From: CAMDBL01 sp964498125
Lineage (GTDB): Bacteria; Pseudomonadota; Alphaproteobacteria; Rhizobiales; Hyphomicrobiaceae
Length of the DNA stretch: 64,000 bases
Assembly: GCA_964498125.1 (NCBI GenBank)
Contig: CAZCGE010000123.1
Location: 1-64,000 of the forward strand
Direction: 5' to 3'
In this document: positions 18,438 to 27,518 of the stretch, piece after piece
Layout of the letters: each line of letters opens with the position of its first letter
Numbering within the stretch: position 1 is the stretch's first letter
Position numbers and translations under genes: made by a program
Notes under the pieces: generated by a model
What the model was told of the DNA's origin: nothing
Database searches by the model: none
What the model saw: the letters and a program-made list of their open reading frames with translations, nothing else

Positions 18438-19435
18438 CAGCGGCTGCAGCCACGGGCAGCGCCAAGCCTTCTCTCGTGCGCATCGAAGGCCTGACCGTCG
18501 ATTTCGCGGCGGGCCGGCAGAAGGTGCGCGCGGTGGCTGGCGTCGACTTGAGCCTCGAACGCGGCGAGGTGCTGGCAATCCTCGGCGAATCCGGCTCCGG
18601 CAAGAGCGTGACGCTGCGCTCGCTGCTGCGTCTGTTGCCGCGCACTGCGGTCATCGGCGGCAAGATCCATGTCGATGGCACCGATGTCCTGGCCCTCGAG
18701 GAAGCCGATCTGCCGGCGTTTCGCGGCAGCGCCGTATCGATGATCTTCCAGGAGCCCGGCCTCGCCCTGGACCCGGTATTCCGCATCGGCCAGCAGATTG
18801 CCGAGGCGATCAGATCGCACGAGGGCGTGTCCCAGCGCGAAGCCACGGCGCGGGCCCTCGACCTGTTCGAGCGCGTGCGCATCCCGGCCGCCCGCCAGCG
18901 CCTCGAGAGCTATCCGCACGAGATGTCGGGCGGCATGCGCCAGCGGGCCATGATCGCCCTTGCGCTCGCCTGCCACCCCAAGGTTCTGCTCGCGGATGAG
19001 CCGACCACTGCCCTTGACGCCACGGTGCAGATCCAGATTCTCCTGCTGCTGAAGGAATTGCAGCAGGAGTTCGGGCTCGCCGTAATCTTTGTCACGCACG
19101 GCATCGGCGTGGCGGTAGAGGTGGCCGACCGGATCGCCGTGATGTACGCCGGCCGGATCGTCGAGAGCGGATCGTGTGCCGCGCTGATCGGCAATCCACG
19201 GCACCCCTACACGCAGGGCCTGCTGGCGACCCGCACCGGCTATGAGCGCGCGCGCGGGTCGCGCTTGACCGCGATCCCCGGCGCGCCGCCGGACCTCGCC
19301 AATCTTCCTCCCGGCTGCGCCTTCGCCCCGCGCTGCACCCACGCGCATCAAGACTGCCGCGCCGGCGTGCCACCGCCGATCAGGATTGCGGATGGCCATT
19401 GGGCACGCTGCGTACGATTGGGCGAATCTCGATAA
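18434..19435 (+). CDS. dipeptide-type ABC transporter ATP-binding protein, DppD-like
   Basis: 333 residues; starts in a four-base ATGA overlap with the previous gene. Walker A GESGSGKSVTL, the signature MSGGMRQRAMIALALAC, Walker B VLLADEPTTALD, and the family-specific C-terminal CAFAPRCTHAHQDC are all visible. It completes a five-component importer whose receptor gene (11916) lies in the divergent unit. It is the last gene of the unit; about 218 bases without a recognised gene follow. Confidence 0.94.
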   Translation: MTAAAATGSAKPSLVRIEGLTVDFAAGRQKVRAVAGVDLSLERGEVLAILGESGSGKSVTLRSLLRLLPRTAVIGGKIHVDGTDVLALEEADLPAFRGSAVSMIFQEPGLALDPVFRIGQQIAEAIRSHEGVSQREATARALDLFERVRIPAARQRLESYPHEMSGGMRQRAMIALALACHPKVLLADEPTTALDATVQIQILLLLKELQQEFGLAVIFVTHGIGVAVEVADRIAVMYAGRIVESGSCAALIGNPRHPYTQGLLATRTGYERARGSRLTAIPGAPPDLANLPPGCAFAPRCTHAHQDCRAGVPPPIRIADGHWARCVRLGESR

Positions 19436-19653
19436 TTCGCCTGTTGCTTCTCCACCGATCGGCCTCGAACGGTCGAGGATGCCAATCCTTGGAGGGTGTT
19501 CACCATACTCATGCGTCGGGTCATCGACGATTGCAGGCTCCCGCCCGTGCACGCCGGGTATGCCGAGATAGAACTTGACGTCGTGGATTCCCTGGCCGGA
19601 TCATGGCTGTCGCATCTCGCATCGAGAACGAAACGGCAAATGGGGAGTGGAAC

Positions 19654-20631
19654 ATGAAGTTTTCCGGACTTCTAGCAGCTGCTTTGGCGAGCGTGGCATG
19701 TCTGTTCGGCGCGACGGAAACGAGCGCTCAGACCTATCCGACCAAACCGCTCCGCTTTCTCATCCCGACCGGCGGCGGCGGCATCATCGACGTCGCCTCG
19801 CGGTTGATCGGCAAGGCGCTGGAGGCCGAACTCGGCCAGCCGGTGTTGATCGACAATCGGCCCGGTGCGACCTACCAGCTGGCCACGGACCTGTGTGCGC
19901 ATGCCCCGCCCGACGGGCACACGTTCTGCTCGATCAACATCAGCACCCACTCCTTCAATCCGTACGTGTTCAAGAAGCTGCCCTACGATCCGATCAAGGA
20001 TTTCAAGCCGGTCTATTTCCACTTGGCCGCCGTGCAGGGCTTCACCGGATCGAAAAAGATGCCGGCGAAAACAGTCGCCGAGCTGAAGGACTATGCCCTC
20101 AAGAACAAAGGCAAACTCAATTTCGCCACGCTCGGACCAGGCTCCTCAGCCGATCTCTTCCGCCAATGGCTGAACAAGGAATGGGGTACTGACATTGCGG
20201 GCGTCGCCTATGGCGGCGGCAGTCAGATCCAAGTGGCTCTGATGTCTGATGAAGTGCAGCTAACCATCGTTGGCGTCGGCACGCTCACCGACATGTTCAA
20301 GCAGGGCGACGCCAAGCTGCTCGCCGTCAGCTCCAAGGAGCGCATCGCGATCTTCCCCGAGGCGCAAACGTTCAATGAAGTTGGTTTCGGCATCTATCCT
20401 TCGAGCTTCTGGCTCGGCATCGCCGTGCCCGCCGGCACGCCCGACGCCATCATCAAGCGCCTCAACGAAGCGTTCAACGTCGCCGCCAAGGATGCCAAGA
20501 ACCAGGAATACATGAACAACAACGCCCTGCAATTCGGCCCAACCACGATCGTGGGCTTCGCCGAGTTCATGGAGAAGGACCGCAAGGCGGCCGAAACCAT
20601 CATCAAACTCGTCGGCGTGGAGCCGAAGTAG
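19654..20631 (+). CDS. tctC: TctC/Bug-family solute-binding receptor of a tripartite tricarboxylate transporter
   Basis: 325 residues; signal peptide at 1-25 ending in TETSAQ, then the family opening TYPTKPLRFLIPTGGGGIID, RLIGKALEAELGQPVLIDNR and a G-x-x-Y-x-L stretch matching Bug proteins. It binds a carboxylate-like ligand in the periplasm. The start is set by GGGGAG and the signal peptide. tctB follows 22 bases later, then tctA. The family is normally run by two-component or LysR regulators, none of which is present here. Confidence 0.93.
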   Translation: MKFSGLLAAALASVACLFGATETSAQTYPTKPLRFLIPTGGGGIIDVASRLIGKALEAELGQPVLIDNRPGATYQLATDLCAHAPPDGHTFCSINISTHSFNPYVFKKLPYDPIKDFKPVYFHLAAVQGFTGSKKMPAKTVAELKDYALKNKGKLNFATLGPGSSADLFRQWLNKEWGTDIAGVAYGGGSQIQVALMSDEVQLTIVGVGTLTDMFKQGDAKLLAVSSKERIAIFPEAQTFNEVGFGIYPSSFWLGIAVPAGTPDAIIKRLNEAFNVAAKDAKNQEYMNNNALQFGPTTIVGFAEFMEKDRKAAETIIKLVGVEPK

Positions 20632-20653
20632 CGACCAGTCGGCGGAGCCCCCG

Positions 20654-21091
20654 ATGCGGGTCAAGCAGGATATCGCCGCCGGTCTGATCTTTGCTGCGCT
20701 CGGCGCCGCGGGGTTGGCGCTCGGTCAGGAGTACGAGTTCGGCGCAGCCCGCAGCATGGGGCCCGGCTACCTGCCGACCGTGCTGTGCTGGGGGCTGATC
20801 GGGTTCGGGCTGGTGATTGCCGGCAAGGGCCTCGTCGAACGTGGGGATTGGGTGGGGCGCTGGCGACTGCGCCCGCTGTTGTTCGTCCTTGCCGCGGTCG
20901 GCATGTTCGCGCTGACGATCGAGCGGACAGGCCTGTTCATCGCGGTCGCCGCGACGGCGCTGCTGTCGGCATTCGCCAGCGCAGACATGCGCCCGCGCGA
21001 GACCGCGGTTCTGGCCATTGTGCTCGCAACGGGCTCGGCGGCCCTGTTCGTCTATGGTCTGTCGCTGCCGATCAGCGTCCTGCCGCCTTGA
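20654..21091 (+). CDS. tctB: tripartite tricarboxylate transporter small permease, TctB
   Basis: 145 residues with four hydrophobic segments and the usual start VKQDIAAGLIFAALGAAGLA, followed by the conserved EYEFGAARSMGPGYLPTVL (a G-x-A-x-x-M-G-P-G-Y-F/L-P pattern). This is the small membrane subunit of a TctCBA importer, between tctC and tctA. Length and order match the family. Confidence 0.92.
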   Translation: MRVKQDIAAGLIFAALGAAGLALGQEYEFGAARSMGPGYLPTVLCWGLIGFGLVIAGKGLVERGDWVGRWRLRPLLFVLAAVGMFALTIERTGLFIAVAATALLSAFASADMRPRETAVLAIVLATGSAALFVYGLSLPISVLPP

Positions 21092-21110
21092 ACAGACCTG
21101 GACCTTGATC

Positions 21111-22613
21111 ATGGGACTGCTCGAAAACCTGGCGCTCGGCTTCAGCGTCGCCATCTCGCCGATGAACCTGATGTTGTGCCTGGTCGGGGCCTTGCTCGGC
21201 ACATTGATCGGCGTTCTGCCCGGCATCGGCCCGCTGACAACGATTTCCCTGTTGCTGCCGGTGACGTTCGGGCTGTCGCCCGTGGGCAGCCTGATCATGC
21301 TCGCCGGCATCTACTACGGCGCGCAATACGGCGGCTCGACCACGGCGATCCTGGCGAAGATGCCGGGCGAATCGTCGTCGATCATCACCTGTCTCGACGG
21401 TTATCAGATGGCGCAGAAGGGGCGCGCGGGCGCGGCGCTGTCGATCGCTGCCTTGAGCTCATTCTTTGCTGGCACCGTGTCGATCTTTCTCGTCGCCGTC
21501 GCCAGCGTGCCGTTGTCGGCTGCCGCGCTGCAATTCGGCGCGGCGGAATACTTCTCGCTGATGACGCTCGGCTTGGTCGGCTCCATCGTTCTGGCGCAAG
21601 GATCCCTGCTCAAGGCCATCGCCATGGTCCTTCTGGGCCTGTTCTTCGGTCTGGTCGGCACCGACCTGGAAAGCAGCGTGCAACGCTACACGTTCGGCAT
21701 TCCAGCACTTTCCGACGGTATCGGCTTCATCGCGGTGGGCATGGGTCTGTTCGGCATTGCCGAATTGGTCGCCAATCTCGAGCGGGGCAATGTCGAGGCT
21801 GAAAAAACCAACATCGTTGGCGGCCTGATGCCGACGCGAGAGGAGATCCGGGCGGCCATTCCCGCAGTGCTGCGCGGGTCGGCGCTCGGCTCCCTGCTCG
21901 GCATCCTGCCGGGCGGCGGTGCCACGCTCGCCTCGTTTGCGGGCTACGCTCTGGAGAAAAAGCTCTCCAAGACGCCCGAGCGGTTCGGCACGGGGATGGT
22001 GGAAGGCGTTGCCTCGCCGGAATCGGCCAACAACGCCGCCGCGCAAACGTCGTTCATCCCCAAGCTGACGTTGGGCGTTCCCTCCAATGCCGTCATGGCG
22101 TTGATGATTGCCGCCATGATGCTGCAAGGCTTGACGCCGGGGCCGCAGATCCTGGTCAAGCAGCCGGAGTTGTTCTGGGGGCTGATCGCCAGCATGTGGA
22201 TCGGCAACGTCATGCTGCTGGTGATCAACCTGCCGCTGATCGGCATCTGGGTGAAGCTGCTCGACGTGCCTTACCGGCTGCTGTTTCCGATCATCATCGT
22301 GGTCAGCTGCATCGGCGTCTACGGCACGTCAAACTCGACGTTCGACGTCTGGCTGACCCTGCTGTTCGGGCTGATCGGCTTCGTCCTCTACAAGTTGGGC
22401 TGCGAGCCGGCGCCGCTCCTGCTCGGCTTCGTGCTGGGTCCGATGATGGAGCAGAATTTGCGCCGCGCCCTGGTCCTGTCGCGCGGCGATCCGATGACGT
22501 TCGTGCAAAGGCCGGTGAGCCTGGTGCTGCTCGGTCTCGCATTCGTTCTTTTGCTGCTCGTCGTGCTGCCCGCCTTCCGGCGGACACGTGAAGAAGCTTT
22601 CAAGGAGAGTTGA
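21111..22613 (+). CDS. tctA: tripartite tricarboxylate transporter large permease, TctA
   Basis: 500 residues, the usual size, with about 12 membrane helices. Signature stretches: GTLIGVLPGIGPLTTISLLL near residue 30, IYYGAQYGGSTTAILAKMPG near 66, and SPESANNAA (here VASPESANNAAAQTSFIPK), a repeat of the same inverted-topology motif. It carries out ion-coupled import of the ligand delivered by TctC. The stop is only three bases before the start of a dehydrogenase E1 gene, whose ribosome site (AAGGAGAG) lies inside tctA, so transport and enzyme are made together. Confidence 0.95.
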   Translation: MGLLENLALGFSVAISPMNLMLCLVGALLGTLIGVLPGIGPLTTISLLLPVTFGLSPVGSLIMLAGIYYGAQYGGSTTAILAKMPGESSSIITCLDGYQMAQKGRAGAALSIAALSSFFAGTVSIFLVAVASVPLSAAALQFGAAEYFSLMTLGLVGSIVLAQGSLLKAIAMVLLGLFFGLVGTDLESSVQRYTFGIPALSDGIGFIAVGMGLFGIAELVANLERGNVEAEKTNIVGGLMPTREEIRAAIPAVLRGSALGSLLGILPGGGATLASFAGYALEKKLSKTPERFGTGMVEGVASPESANNAAAQTSFIPKLTLGVPSNAVMALMIAAMMLQGLTPGPQILVKQPELFWGLIASMWIGNVMLLVINLPLIGIWVKLLDVPYRLLFPIIIVVSCIGVYGTSNSTFDVWLTLLFGLIGFVLYKLGCEPAPLLLGFVLGPMMEQNLRRALVLSRGDPMTFVQRPVSLVLLGLAFVLLLLVVLPAFRRTREEAFKES

Positions 22614-22616
22614 CGC

Positions 22617-23603
22617 ATGGCACCGCTATCCAACAGGGCCGCGCGCGTGCTCGGCATGCTGCGGACGATGCATGTGATCCGCGAATTCGACGAGGCGGCC
22701 GGGCGGGAGTGGACCGCCGGCAACGTCCGCGGCTCCGTGCATCAGTATGTCGGCCAGGAGGCGATTGCGGTCGGCGTCTGCGCCAACCTGCGGCAGAGCG
22801 ACTACATCAGCTCCAACCACCGCGGTCACGGCCACTCCATCGCCAAGGGCGCCGATCCCATGGGCATGATGGCCGAGCTGTTTGGCCGGGCTACCGGTAC
22901 CTGCGGCGGCAAGGGCGGCTCGATGCACATCGCCGATTTCTCGATCGGCATGCTCGGCGCCAATGGCGTGGTGGCCGATGGAGCCACCACGGCGGTGGGC
23001 GCTGCCCAATCGATCAAGATCCTCGGGCAGGATCGTGTCGCGGTGGCCTTCTTCGGTGATGGTGCGGTCAATCGCGGGCCCCTCATGGAGTCCTTCAACT
23101 GGGCCAAGATCTACAAGCTGCCCATGCTGTTCGTCTGCGAGAATAACGGCTATGCGGCAACGACCAAGACCGCCGATTTCACGGCCGGCGGCGGCTTCGT
23201 TGACCGCATGAGGGCCTTCGCCATCGCGGGTGAAGAGGTGGACGGCAATGATCTGCAGGCGGTCGATGCCGCCGCGGAGCGGATCATCACGCGCATCCGA
23301 GGCGGTGACGGGCCTGGTTTCATTCACGCGGTGACCTACCGCCATCACACCCACAACATGAAGGATACGGGCTCCTATCGCACCGAGGCGGAGGTCGACC
23401 GCTGGAAACAGGCCGACCGGGATCCGATCGCCCGGTGCGCGGCATGGCTGAGCGGTGAGGACGTGCCGCAATCGGATCTCATGAAGGCTAGAACCGACGC
23501 CGAGGCCCTCATTGCCGGGGCGGTGGAAGCGGCACGGATCGCGCCTTGGCCAGATGTGCGCGAGGCCTTGACCGAAGTTCAGGATGTGGGAGCGCCGCTA
23601 TGA
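22617..23603 (+). CDS. 2-oxo-acid/acetoin dehydrogenase E1 component, alpha subunit
   Basis: 328 residues of the thiamine-diphosphate E1-alpha family (PdhA/AcoA). It shows GSVHQYVGQEAIAVGVCANL, SNHRGHGHSIAKG, the GGKGGSMHIADFSIGMLGAN loop and the diphosphate motif GDGAVNRGPLMESFNW ending in CENN. The partner beta subunit follows with a four-base overlap. No E2 acyltransferase or E3 lipoamide dehydrogenase gene is in the operon, so the pair must borrow these or work alone. Immediate coupling to tctCBA suggests that the substrate is the imported compound, perhaps a 2-oxo acid or acetoin-like carbonyl. Confidence 0.92.
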   Translation: MAPLSNRAARVLGMLRTMHVIREFDEAAGREWTAGNVRGSVHQYVGQEAIAVGVCANLRQSDYISSNHRGHGHSIAKGADPMGMMAELFGRATGTCGGKGGSMHIADFSIGMLGANGVVADGATTAVGAAQSIKILGQDRVAVAFFGDGAVNRGPLMESFNWAKIYKLPMLFVCENNGYAATTKTADFTAGGGFVDRMRAFAIAGEEVDGNDLQAVDAAAERIITRIRGGDGPGFIHAVTYRHHTHNMKDTGSYRTEAEVDRWKQADRDPIARCAAWLSGEDVPQSDLMKARTDAEALIAGAVEAARIAPWPDVREALTEVQDVGAPL

Positions 23604-24586
23604 CACTGGAACTCACCTATGCCGAAGCCGCCCTGCTGGCGCTGAGGCAGGAGATGGAGCGCGATCCGCGCGTGTGGGCGCTGGGAGAGGATCTGGGGCC
23701 AGAGGGCGGCCTTGCCGGGCAATACAAGGGTCTGCAGGCCCAGTTCGGTCCCGACCGCATCGTCGACACACCGATCTCGGAGAATATGATCATGGCCGCC
23801 GGGGTCGGCGCGGCGCTGTCGGGAACGCGGCCGGTGGTCGAGCTGCGCTTCGCCGACTTCGGCATGTGTGCTGCCGACGAACTGGTCAACCAGGCCGCCA
23901 AGAACCGCTACATGTTCAACGGCCAGTCGCGCGTGCCGCTGGTGGTGCGCCAGTCGATCGGCATGCGTGGCGGCACCGCGGCGCAGCATTCGCAATCGAC
24001 CGAGGCGTGGTGGGTGCACATTCCCGGCCTAGTTGTCGTGACGCCATCGACCCCGGCCGACAACCACGGACTGCTGAAAGCCGCCATTCGCTGCGACGAT
24101 CCCGTGGTCTATTTGGAACACAAGGGACTGTGGGGCATGAGGGGTGTGGTCGACCCCGACGCGGCTCCCATTGAACTCGGCAAGGCCGAGGTGGTCCAGA
24201 GCGGTACAGACATCACCATCGTCACCTGGTCGGGCATGCGCATCGAATGTGCCCAGGCCGCAAGGACGCTGCAGGAAAAAGGCATCAGCGTCGAACTCAT
24301 CGATTTGAGAACACTGTGGCCATGGGATCGCGAGGTAGTCCTCGCCTCCGTCGCCAAGACAGGGCGACTGCTGATCGCCCATGAGGCAGTGCGTGTGGGA
24401 GGTTTCGGCGCCGAGGTTGCGGCCGAAATCGGCGAGCTGCTCTGGTCTCAGCTGAAGGCTCCGATCCGTCGCCTCGGTGCGCCGCGCGCGCCGGTTCCGT
24501 TCTCGATCCCGCTGGAAGACGCCTGCCGCGTCAGCCCCGCCCAGATTGTCGAAACGGCCCAGGCGATGATGGCGGCTAGAAGATAG
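23600..24586 (+). CDS. 2-oxo-acid/acetoin dehydrogenase E1 component, beta subunit
   Basis: 328 residues of the transketolase-like E1-beta family (PdhB/AcoB). Visible: VWALGEDLGPEGGLAGQYKG, the DTPISENMIMAAGVGAALSG segment with the conserved glutamate, and ISVELIDLRTLWPWDREVVL, the standard link into the C-terminal transketolase domain. The start at 23600 overlaps the alpha-subunit stop (ATGA). It forms an alpha2beta2 enzyme with its partner. It is the last gene of the operon that begins with tctC. Confidence 0.93.
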   Translation: MTLELTYAEAALLALRQEMERDPRVWALGEDLGPEGGLAGQYKGLQAQFGPDRIVDTPISENMIMAAGVGAALSGTRPVVELRFADFGMCAADELVNQAAKNRYMFNGQSRVPLVVRQSIGMRGGTAAQHSQSTEAWWVHIPGLVVVTPSTPADNHGLLKAAIRCDDPVVYLEHKGLWGMRGVVDPDAAPIELGKAEVVQSGTDITIVTWSGMRIECAQAARTLQEKGISVELIDLRTLWPWDREVVLASVAKTGRLLIAHEAVRVGGFGAEVAAEIGELLWSQLKAPIRRLGAPRAPVPFSIPLEDACRVSPAQIVETAQAMMAARR

Positions 24587-25327
24587 TCGGAGCGGAGGCG
24601 ACAGTCTTGCGATCTGCACCTGCTCGCTGTCGCTTCACGACATGCAGCCAGATCACAGGCGTGTTGCGCGTATGACACAACATGCCGACCGCTCCGGGTC
24701 TTGTGTCACGAGCGTAGCCGGTCCACACGGCTGCGCGCAACTGCATGAGAGATGGACAGGGAGGATCGGGCCACTTGCGGTCGTGGGCGTAACAATCGAT
24801 CCCGCAACACCTTGTATATTGGCAACGCATGTGGGGCTGTCGCCGCCGATTCCAAGTCAATATCCATCGCTGACCGGACGCTGTTGACTGTCGTCTCTGG
24901 ACATACGCTCGAAGTGCGAGAGGACCACGTCCCGCCTGTGGGCATCATTGACGTTGACCAGTGCTCTGACCGTCATGTGCCCCGGCGTTGTGGCGGGTCA
25001 GTATGTCGGCGGCACGTCCGGACATGGGCGCGGACCTCGGCGATGCGCATGGGAATCCTCGTTTCTCGGTTGGGGCGCTCTCTGCAGAACCGTATGACAG
25101 CCTGGCTCGCAAGCCTGCACGCGTCGGCGGTGCCAAGACACCGGGTCAACTCTATTTCAGATAACTGATTATAAGTGCCCCAGCGCTCAACAACGACTTC
25201 GTGCCAGGGCCCAACGTGCCGTTCTTGACGGATGCCTAGATATTGCGGCATCTGCTCGCCGCCTCGATAATCGCATCGACGGCGGCGTGGGACGGCCTCG
25301 TCCCTATCCTCGATCCGGAAGTGCTAG
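24587..25327. other. long gap without a recognised gene
   Basis: About 740 bases between two convergent operons. Both strands have short open frames, but none resembles a family, shows a good ribosome site, or keeps one frame for long. Possibly decayed coding DNA; I cannot identify a parent gene. Confidence 0.4.
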
Positions 25328-25362
25328 AGCTGCCGCGCAGTGCGAAAAGCTGCGCGGCAGCT
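25328..25362 (-). terminator. hairpin after the ABC receptor gene
   Basis: AGCTGCCGCGCA and TGCGCGGCAGCT form perfect 12-base arms around an 11-base loop, starting 7 bases beyond the stop of the leftward receptor gene at 25369. No T run follows on the minus strand, so termination may be weak or the hairpin may protect the 3' end. Confidence 0.6.
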
Positions 25363-25368
25363 TCGGCC

Positions 25369-26427
25369 TTAGGGTTTGAAGACGAAGCCTGGCCCGATTG
25401 CGACGTCGACGGGGATCTTCGGCAGGTCCGAAAACAGATCCGGATGTTTCGTCATCACATTCAGGATATGCTTGGGCTCGATGTGCTTGTTGACGTCGAA
25501 GGTCGACTTCAGCACGCCGAGCCGGGACAACGTCTGCTGCGCCTGCCACATGGCGCGGTAGTTGTTGGCCGACAGGCGCCGGTCGTTCTGCTGGATGTTG
25601 AAGCCCATGGCTGCCTCCGCGACGTCAAGCTTCAATCCCGGGATCCAGCGCGTGGCGATCTGCGCCGCCTGTTTCGAGTTGGCGCGCATCCACTTGTCAG
25701 CCTCGGACACGGCCGCCAGGAATTTCTCGATCGTTTCGCCGTTCTTCTCGACCCAGGGACGCAAGCCGACGTTGTAGCCGAGGTAGGCGATCGTATCGCC
25801 GCCGCGCACGACTTCGATGGCACCCGGCACATCCTTCACGGCGACGATCGGCCAGGGATCCCAGCACCCGAAGGCATCGATGCCCTTGGCCAGTAGGGCT
25901 ACGGTCATCTCCGGCGGTGGAGTATTGACCAGCGTCACGTCGCCGGGCGTGAGTCCTGCCTTCTCTAGCACGGCCAGCACGTAGAGATGATTGATGGTGC
26001 CGAACGAGGCGGCGATCTTCTTGCCTTTCAGGCTTTTGAGGTCGCCCTTGGTGATCCCTGAGTCCTTGCCGGCGATGATCGCCATGGTGGCGTCGGAGCC
26101 GAGCTTGGTGGCACTGCCGCTGTAGTTGCCGAGCGCGACGAGGTCCATGCCACGCAGCACCGCGCCGATCATCGGCACGCCGACCTGGACGATTTCGCTT
26201 TCGCCGGCCTGCAGGGCGTTGAGCGCGTCGACGCCCGTCGCGTACGGCCGTGCGATCGCCACATCCAACCCGTGCTTCTCGAAGAAACCACGCTCCAGCG
26301 CGATCGGCAGTCCGACCTGGTCGATGCCCGTGACCATGCCGGCCTTCAGCTTCACGGGCGTTTGCGCCTGCGCTGCCGCCAATGGCAGCAGCAGCAGGCC
26401 GAGAACGGCCATCATCAAACGTTGCAT
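25369..26427 (-). CDS. ABC transporter substrate-binding protein, NMT1/SsuA (taurine/nitrate/sulfonate) family
   Basis: 352 residues; signal peptide at 1-22 ending in AAAQAQ, then VKLKAGMVTGIDQVGLPIAL, GFFEKHGLDVAIARPYATG and the ligand-loop region GKKIAASFGTINHLYVLAVL. The receptor family binds sulfonates, nitrate, pyrimidine precursors or aromatic acids; the actual ligand is not evident. It is the last gene of a leftward operon: permease, permease, ATPase, small membrane protein, receptor. Spacing to the gene before it is four bases. Confidence 0.92.
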   Translation of the reverse strand: MQRLMMAVLGLLLLPLAAAQAQTPVKLKAGMVTGIDQVGLPIALERGFFEKHGLDVAIARPYATGVDALNALQAGESEIVQVGVPMIGAVLRGMDLVALGNYSGSATKLGSDATMAIIAGKDSGITKGDLKSLKGKKIAASFGTINHLYVLAVLEKAGLTPGDVTLVNTPPPEMTVALLAKGIDAFGCWDPWPIVAVKDVPGAIEVVRGGDTIAYLGYNVGLRPWVEKNGETIEKFLAAVSEADKWMRANSKQAAQIATRWIPGLKLDVAEAAMGFNIQQNDRRLSANNYRAMWQAQQTLSRLGVLKSTFDVNKHIEPKHILNVMTKHPDLFSDLPKIPVDVAIGPGFVFKP

Positions 26428-26431
26428 TGCG

Positions 26432-26755
26432 CTATCCTCCTGGTGGCAGCGGTTCGACGCGCCTCACCCAGTACGGCCGGGCAAGGCTTGTCAACTCCGC
26501 TCGTTTCACTCCCCGAACTTCAACGGCATTTTCTTGTGTTCCCGAAACCCTGCCGTAGGTCTGGAACAGCTGGACGTGGAACCGCTCCGGCGGGAACGGC
26601 AACGTGACCAGTATGTTCACCCGTTCGGCGCCGGAGGGAAAGCCCTCGATCTTGCCCGGCGCCGCCAGGGACAGCCAAATCTGCCAGCCGACGTAGAACG
26701 CTACCACCGCCAGCAGGACATGGGTCTTGCGCGATTTCAGCGCATTCTTGAGCAT
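26432..26755 (-). CDS. small membrane-anchored protein inside an ABC operon
   Basis: 107 residues. A positively charged start (MLKNALKSRKTH) precedes one membrane helix at about 13-31, then an extracytoplasmic domain rich in beta-prone residues (VNILVTLPFPPERFHVQLFQ and a charged VEVRGVKRAELTS). I do not recognise the family. It is very likely real: the start lies five bases after the ATPase stop and the stop four bases before the receptor start, so the gene is fully embedded in the operon. Topology suggests a periplasmic domain tethered next to the transporter. Confidence 0.7.
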   Translation of the reverse strand: MLKNALKSRKTHVLLAVVAFYVGWQIWLSLAAPGKIEGFPSGAERVNILVTLPFPPERFHVQLFQTYGRVSGTQENAVEVRGVKRAELTSLARPYWVRRVEPLPPGG

Positions 26756-26759
26756 GACA

Positions 26760-27518
26760 TCACGCCGATCGTACCAATTGCAGCACCCTGCCGGTCAGTG
26801 CCTTGAACTGATCGTGCTCGTGCAGCGCATCCCACGAGCGCGGTCGCGGCATGTCCACGGCGATCTCATCGAGCACGCGGCCCTTTGACAGCACCACGAC
26901 GCGGTTCGCCAGAAACACTGCTTCTCCCACGTCATGGGTGATGAACAGCACAGTGGGGCGCTTCTCCTGCCAGATACGAGTCAGCTCTTCTTGCAGGGTC
27001 ATGCGCGTCTGCGCATCGACGCTGGCGAACGGCTCGTCCATCAACAGAATGTCAGGTTCATTGGCCAGCGCCCGCACCACGCCGACGCGCTGTTGCATGC
27101 CGCCCGACAGCTCATTGGGATAGCGGTCGGCCGCCTCCGATAGCTTGGCAAGCGCCAGGTACTCGTGCGCAATCCTTTCGCGCTCCGTCCTGCCGATGCC
27201 GCGCATCTTGGGGCCGAAAGCGACGTTCTCCAGCACCGTGCGCCAGGGGAAAAGCGCGAACGCCTGGAACACTACGCCGCGGTCCGCGCCTGGACCTTTC
27301 ACCGGCCTGCCGTCAAGCAGGATCTCACCGCCGCTCAGAGGAAGAAAGCCTGCGATCATGTTGAGGATGGTGGACTTGCCGCAACCCGACGGTCCGACGA
27401 TGGAGACGAACTCGCCCTCCTTCACCTCCAGCGAGACATCGTGCACGGCGGTGACGCTCGTGCCCGCGTACGGGTCGAAATACGTCTTCGACAGATTTCG
27501 GATGGTCAGGCTCTTCAC
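26760..27518 (-). CDS. ABC transporter ATP-binding protein, SsuB/TauB-like
   Basis: 252 residues from a GTG at 27518 that overlaps the permease stop. Walker A GPSGCGKSTILNMIAGFLP, Q-loop VVFQAFALFPWRTVLENVAF, the signature LSGGMQQRVGVVRAL, Walker B ILLMDEPFASVDAQTR and the switch histidine in LFITHDVGEAVFL are all present. It drives the two permeases encoded just upstream. The C-terminal VDMPRPRSWDAL matches this subfamily. Confidence 0.95.
   Translation of the reverse strand: MKSLTIRNLSKTYFDPYAGTSVTAVHDVSLEVKEGEFVSIVGPSGCGKSTILNMIAGFLPLSGGEILLDGRPVKGPGADRGVVFQAFALFPWRTVLENVAFGPKMRGIGRTERERIAHEYLALAKLSEAADRYPNELSGGMQQRVGVVRALANEPDILLMDEPFASVDAQTRMTLQEELTRIWQEKRPTVLFITHDVGEAVFLANRVVVLSKGRVLDEIAVDMPRPRSWDALHEHDQFKALTGRVLQLVRSA

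Noticed and set aside
24973..25251. Leftward 92-codon frame in the long gap
   Set aside because: Starts with an MRIAEVRAH-like stretch reminiscent of enolase-superfamily N-termini, but the match is too short and nothing follows in frame.
25243..25896. Rightward open frame overlapping the 25369 receptor
   Set aside because: Antisense shadow of a gene with signal peptide and clear family motifs.
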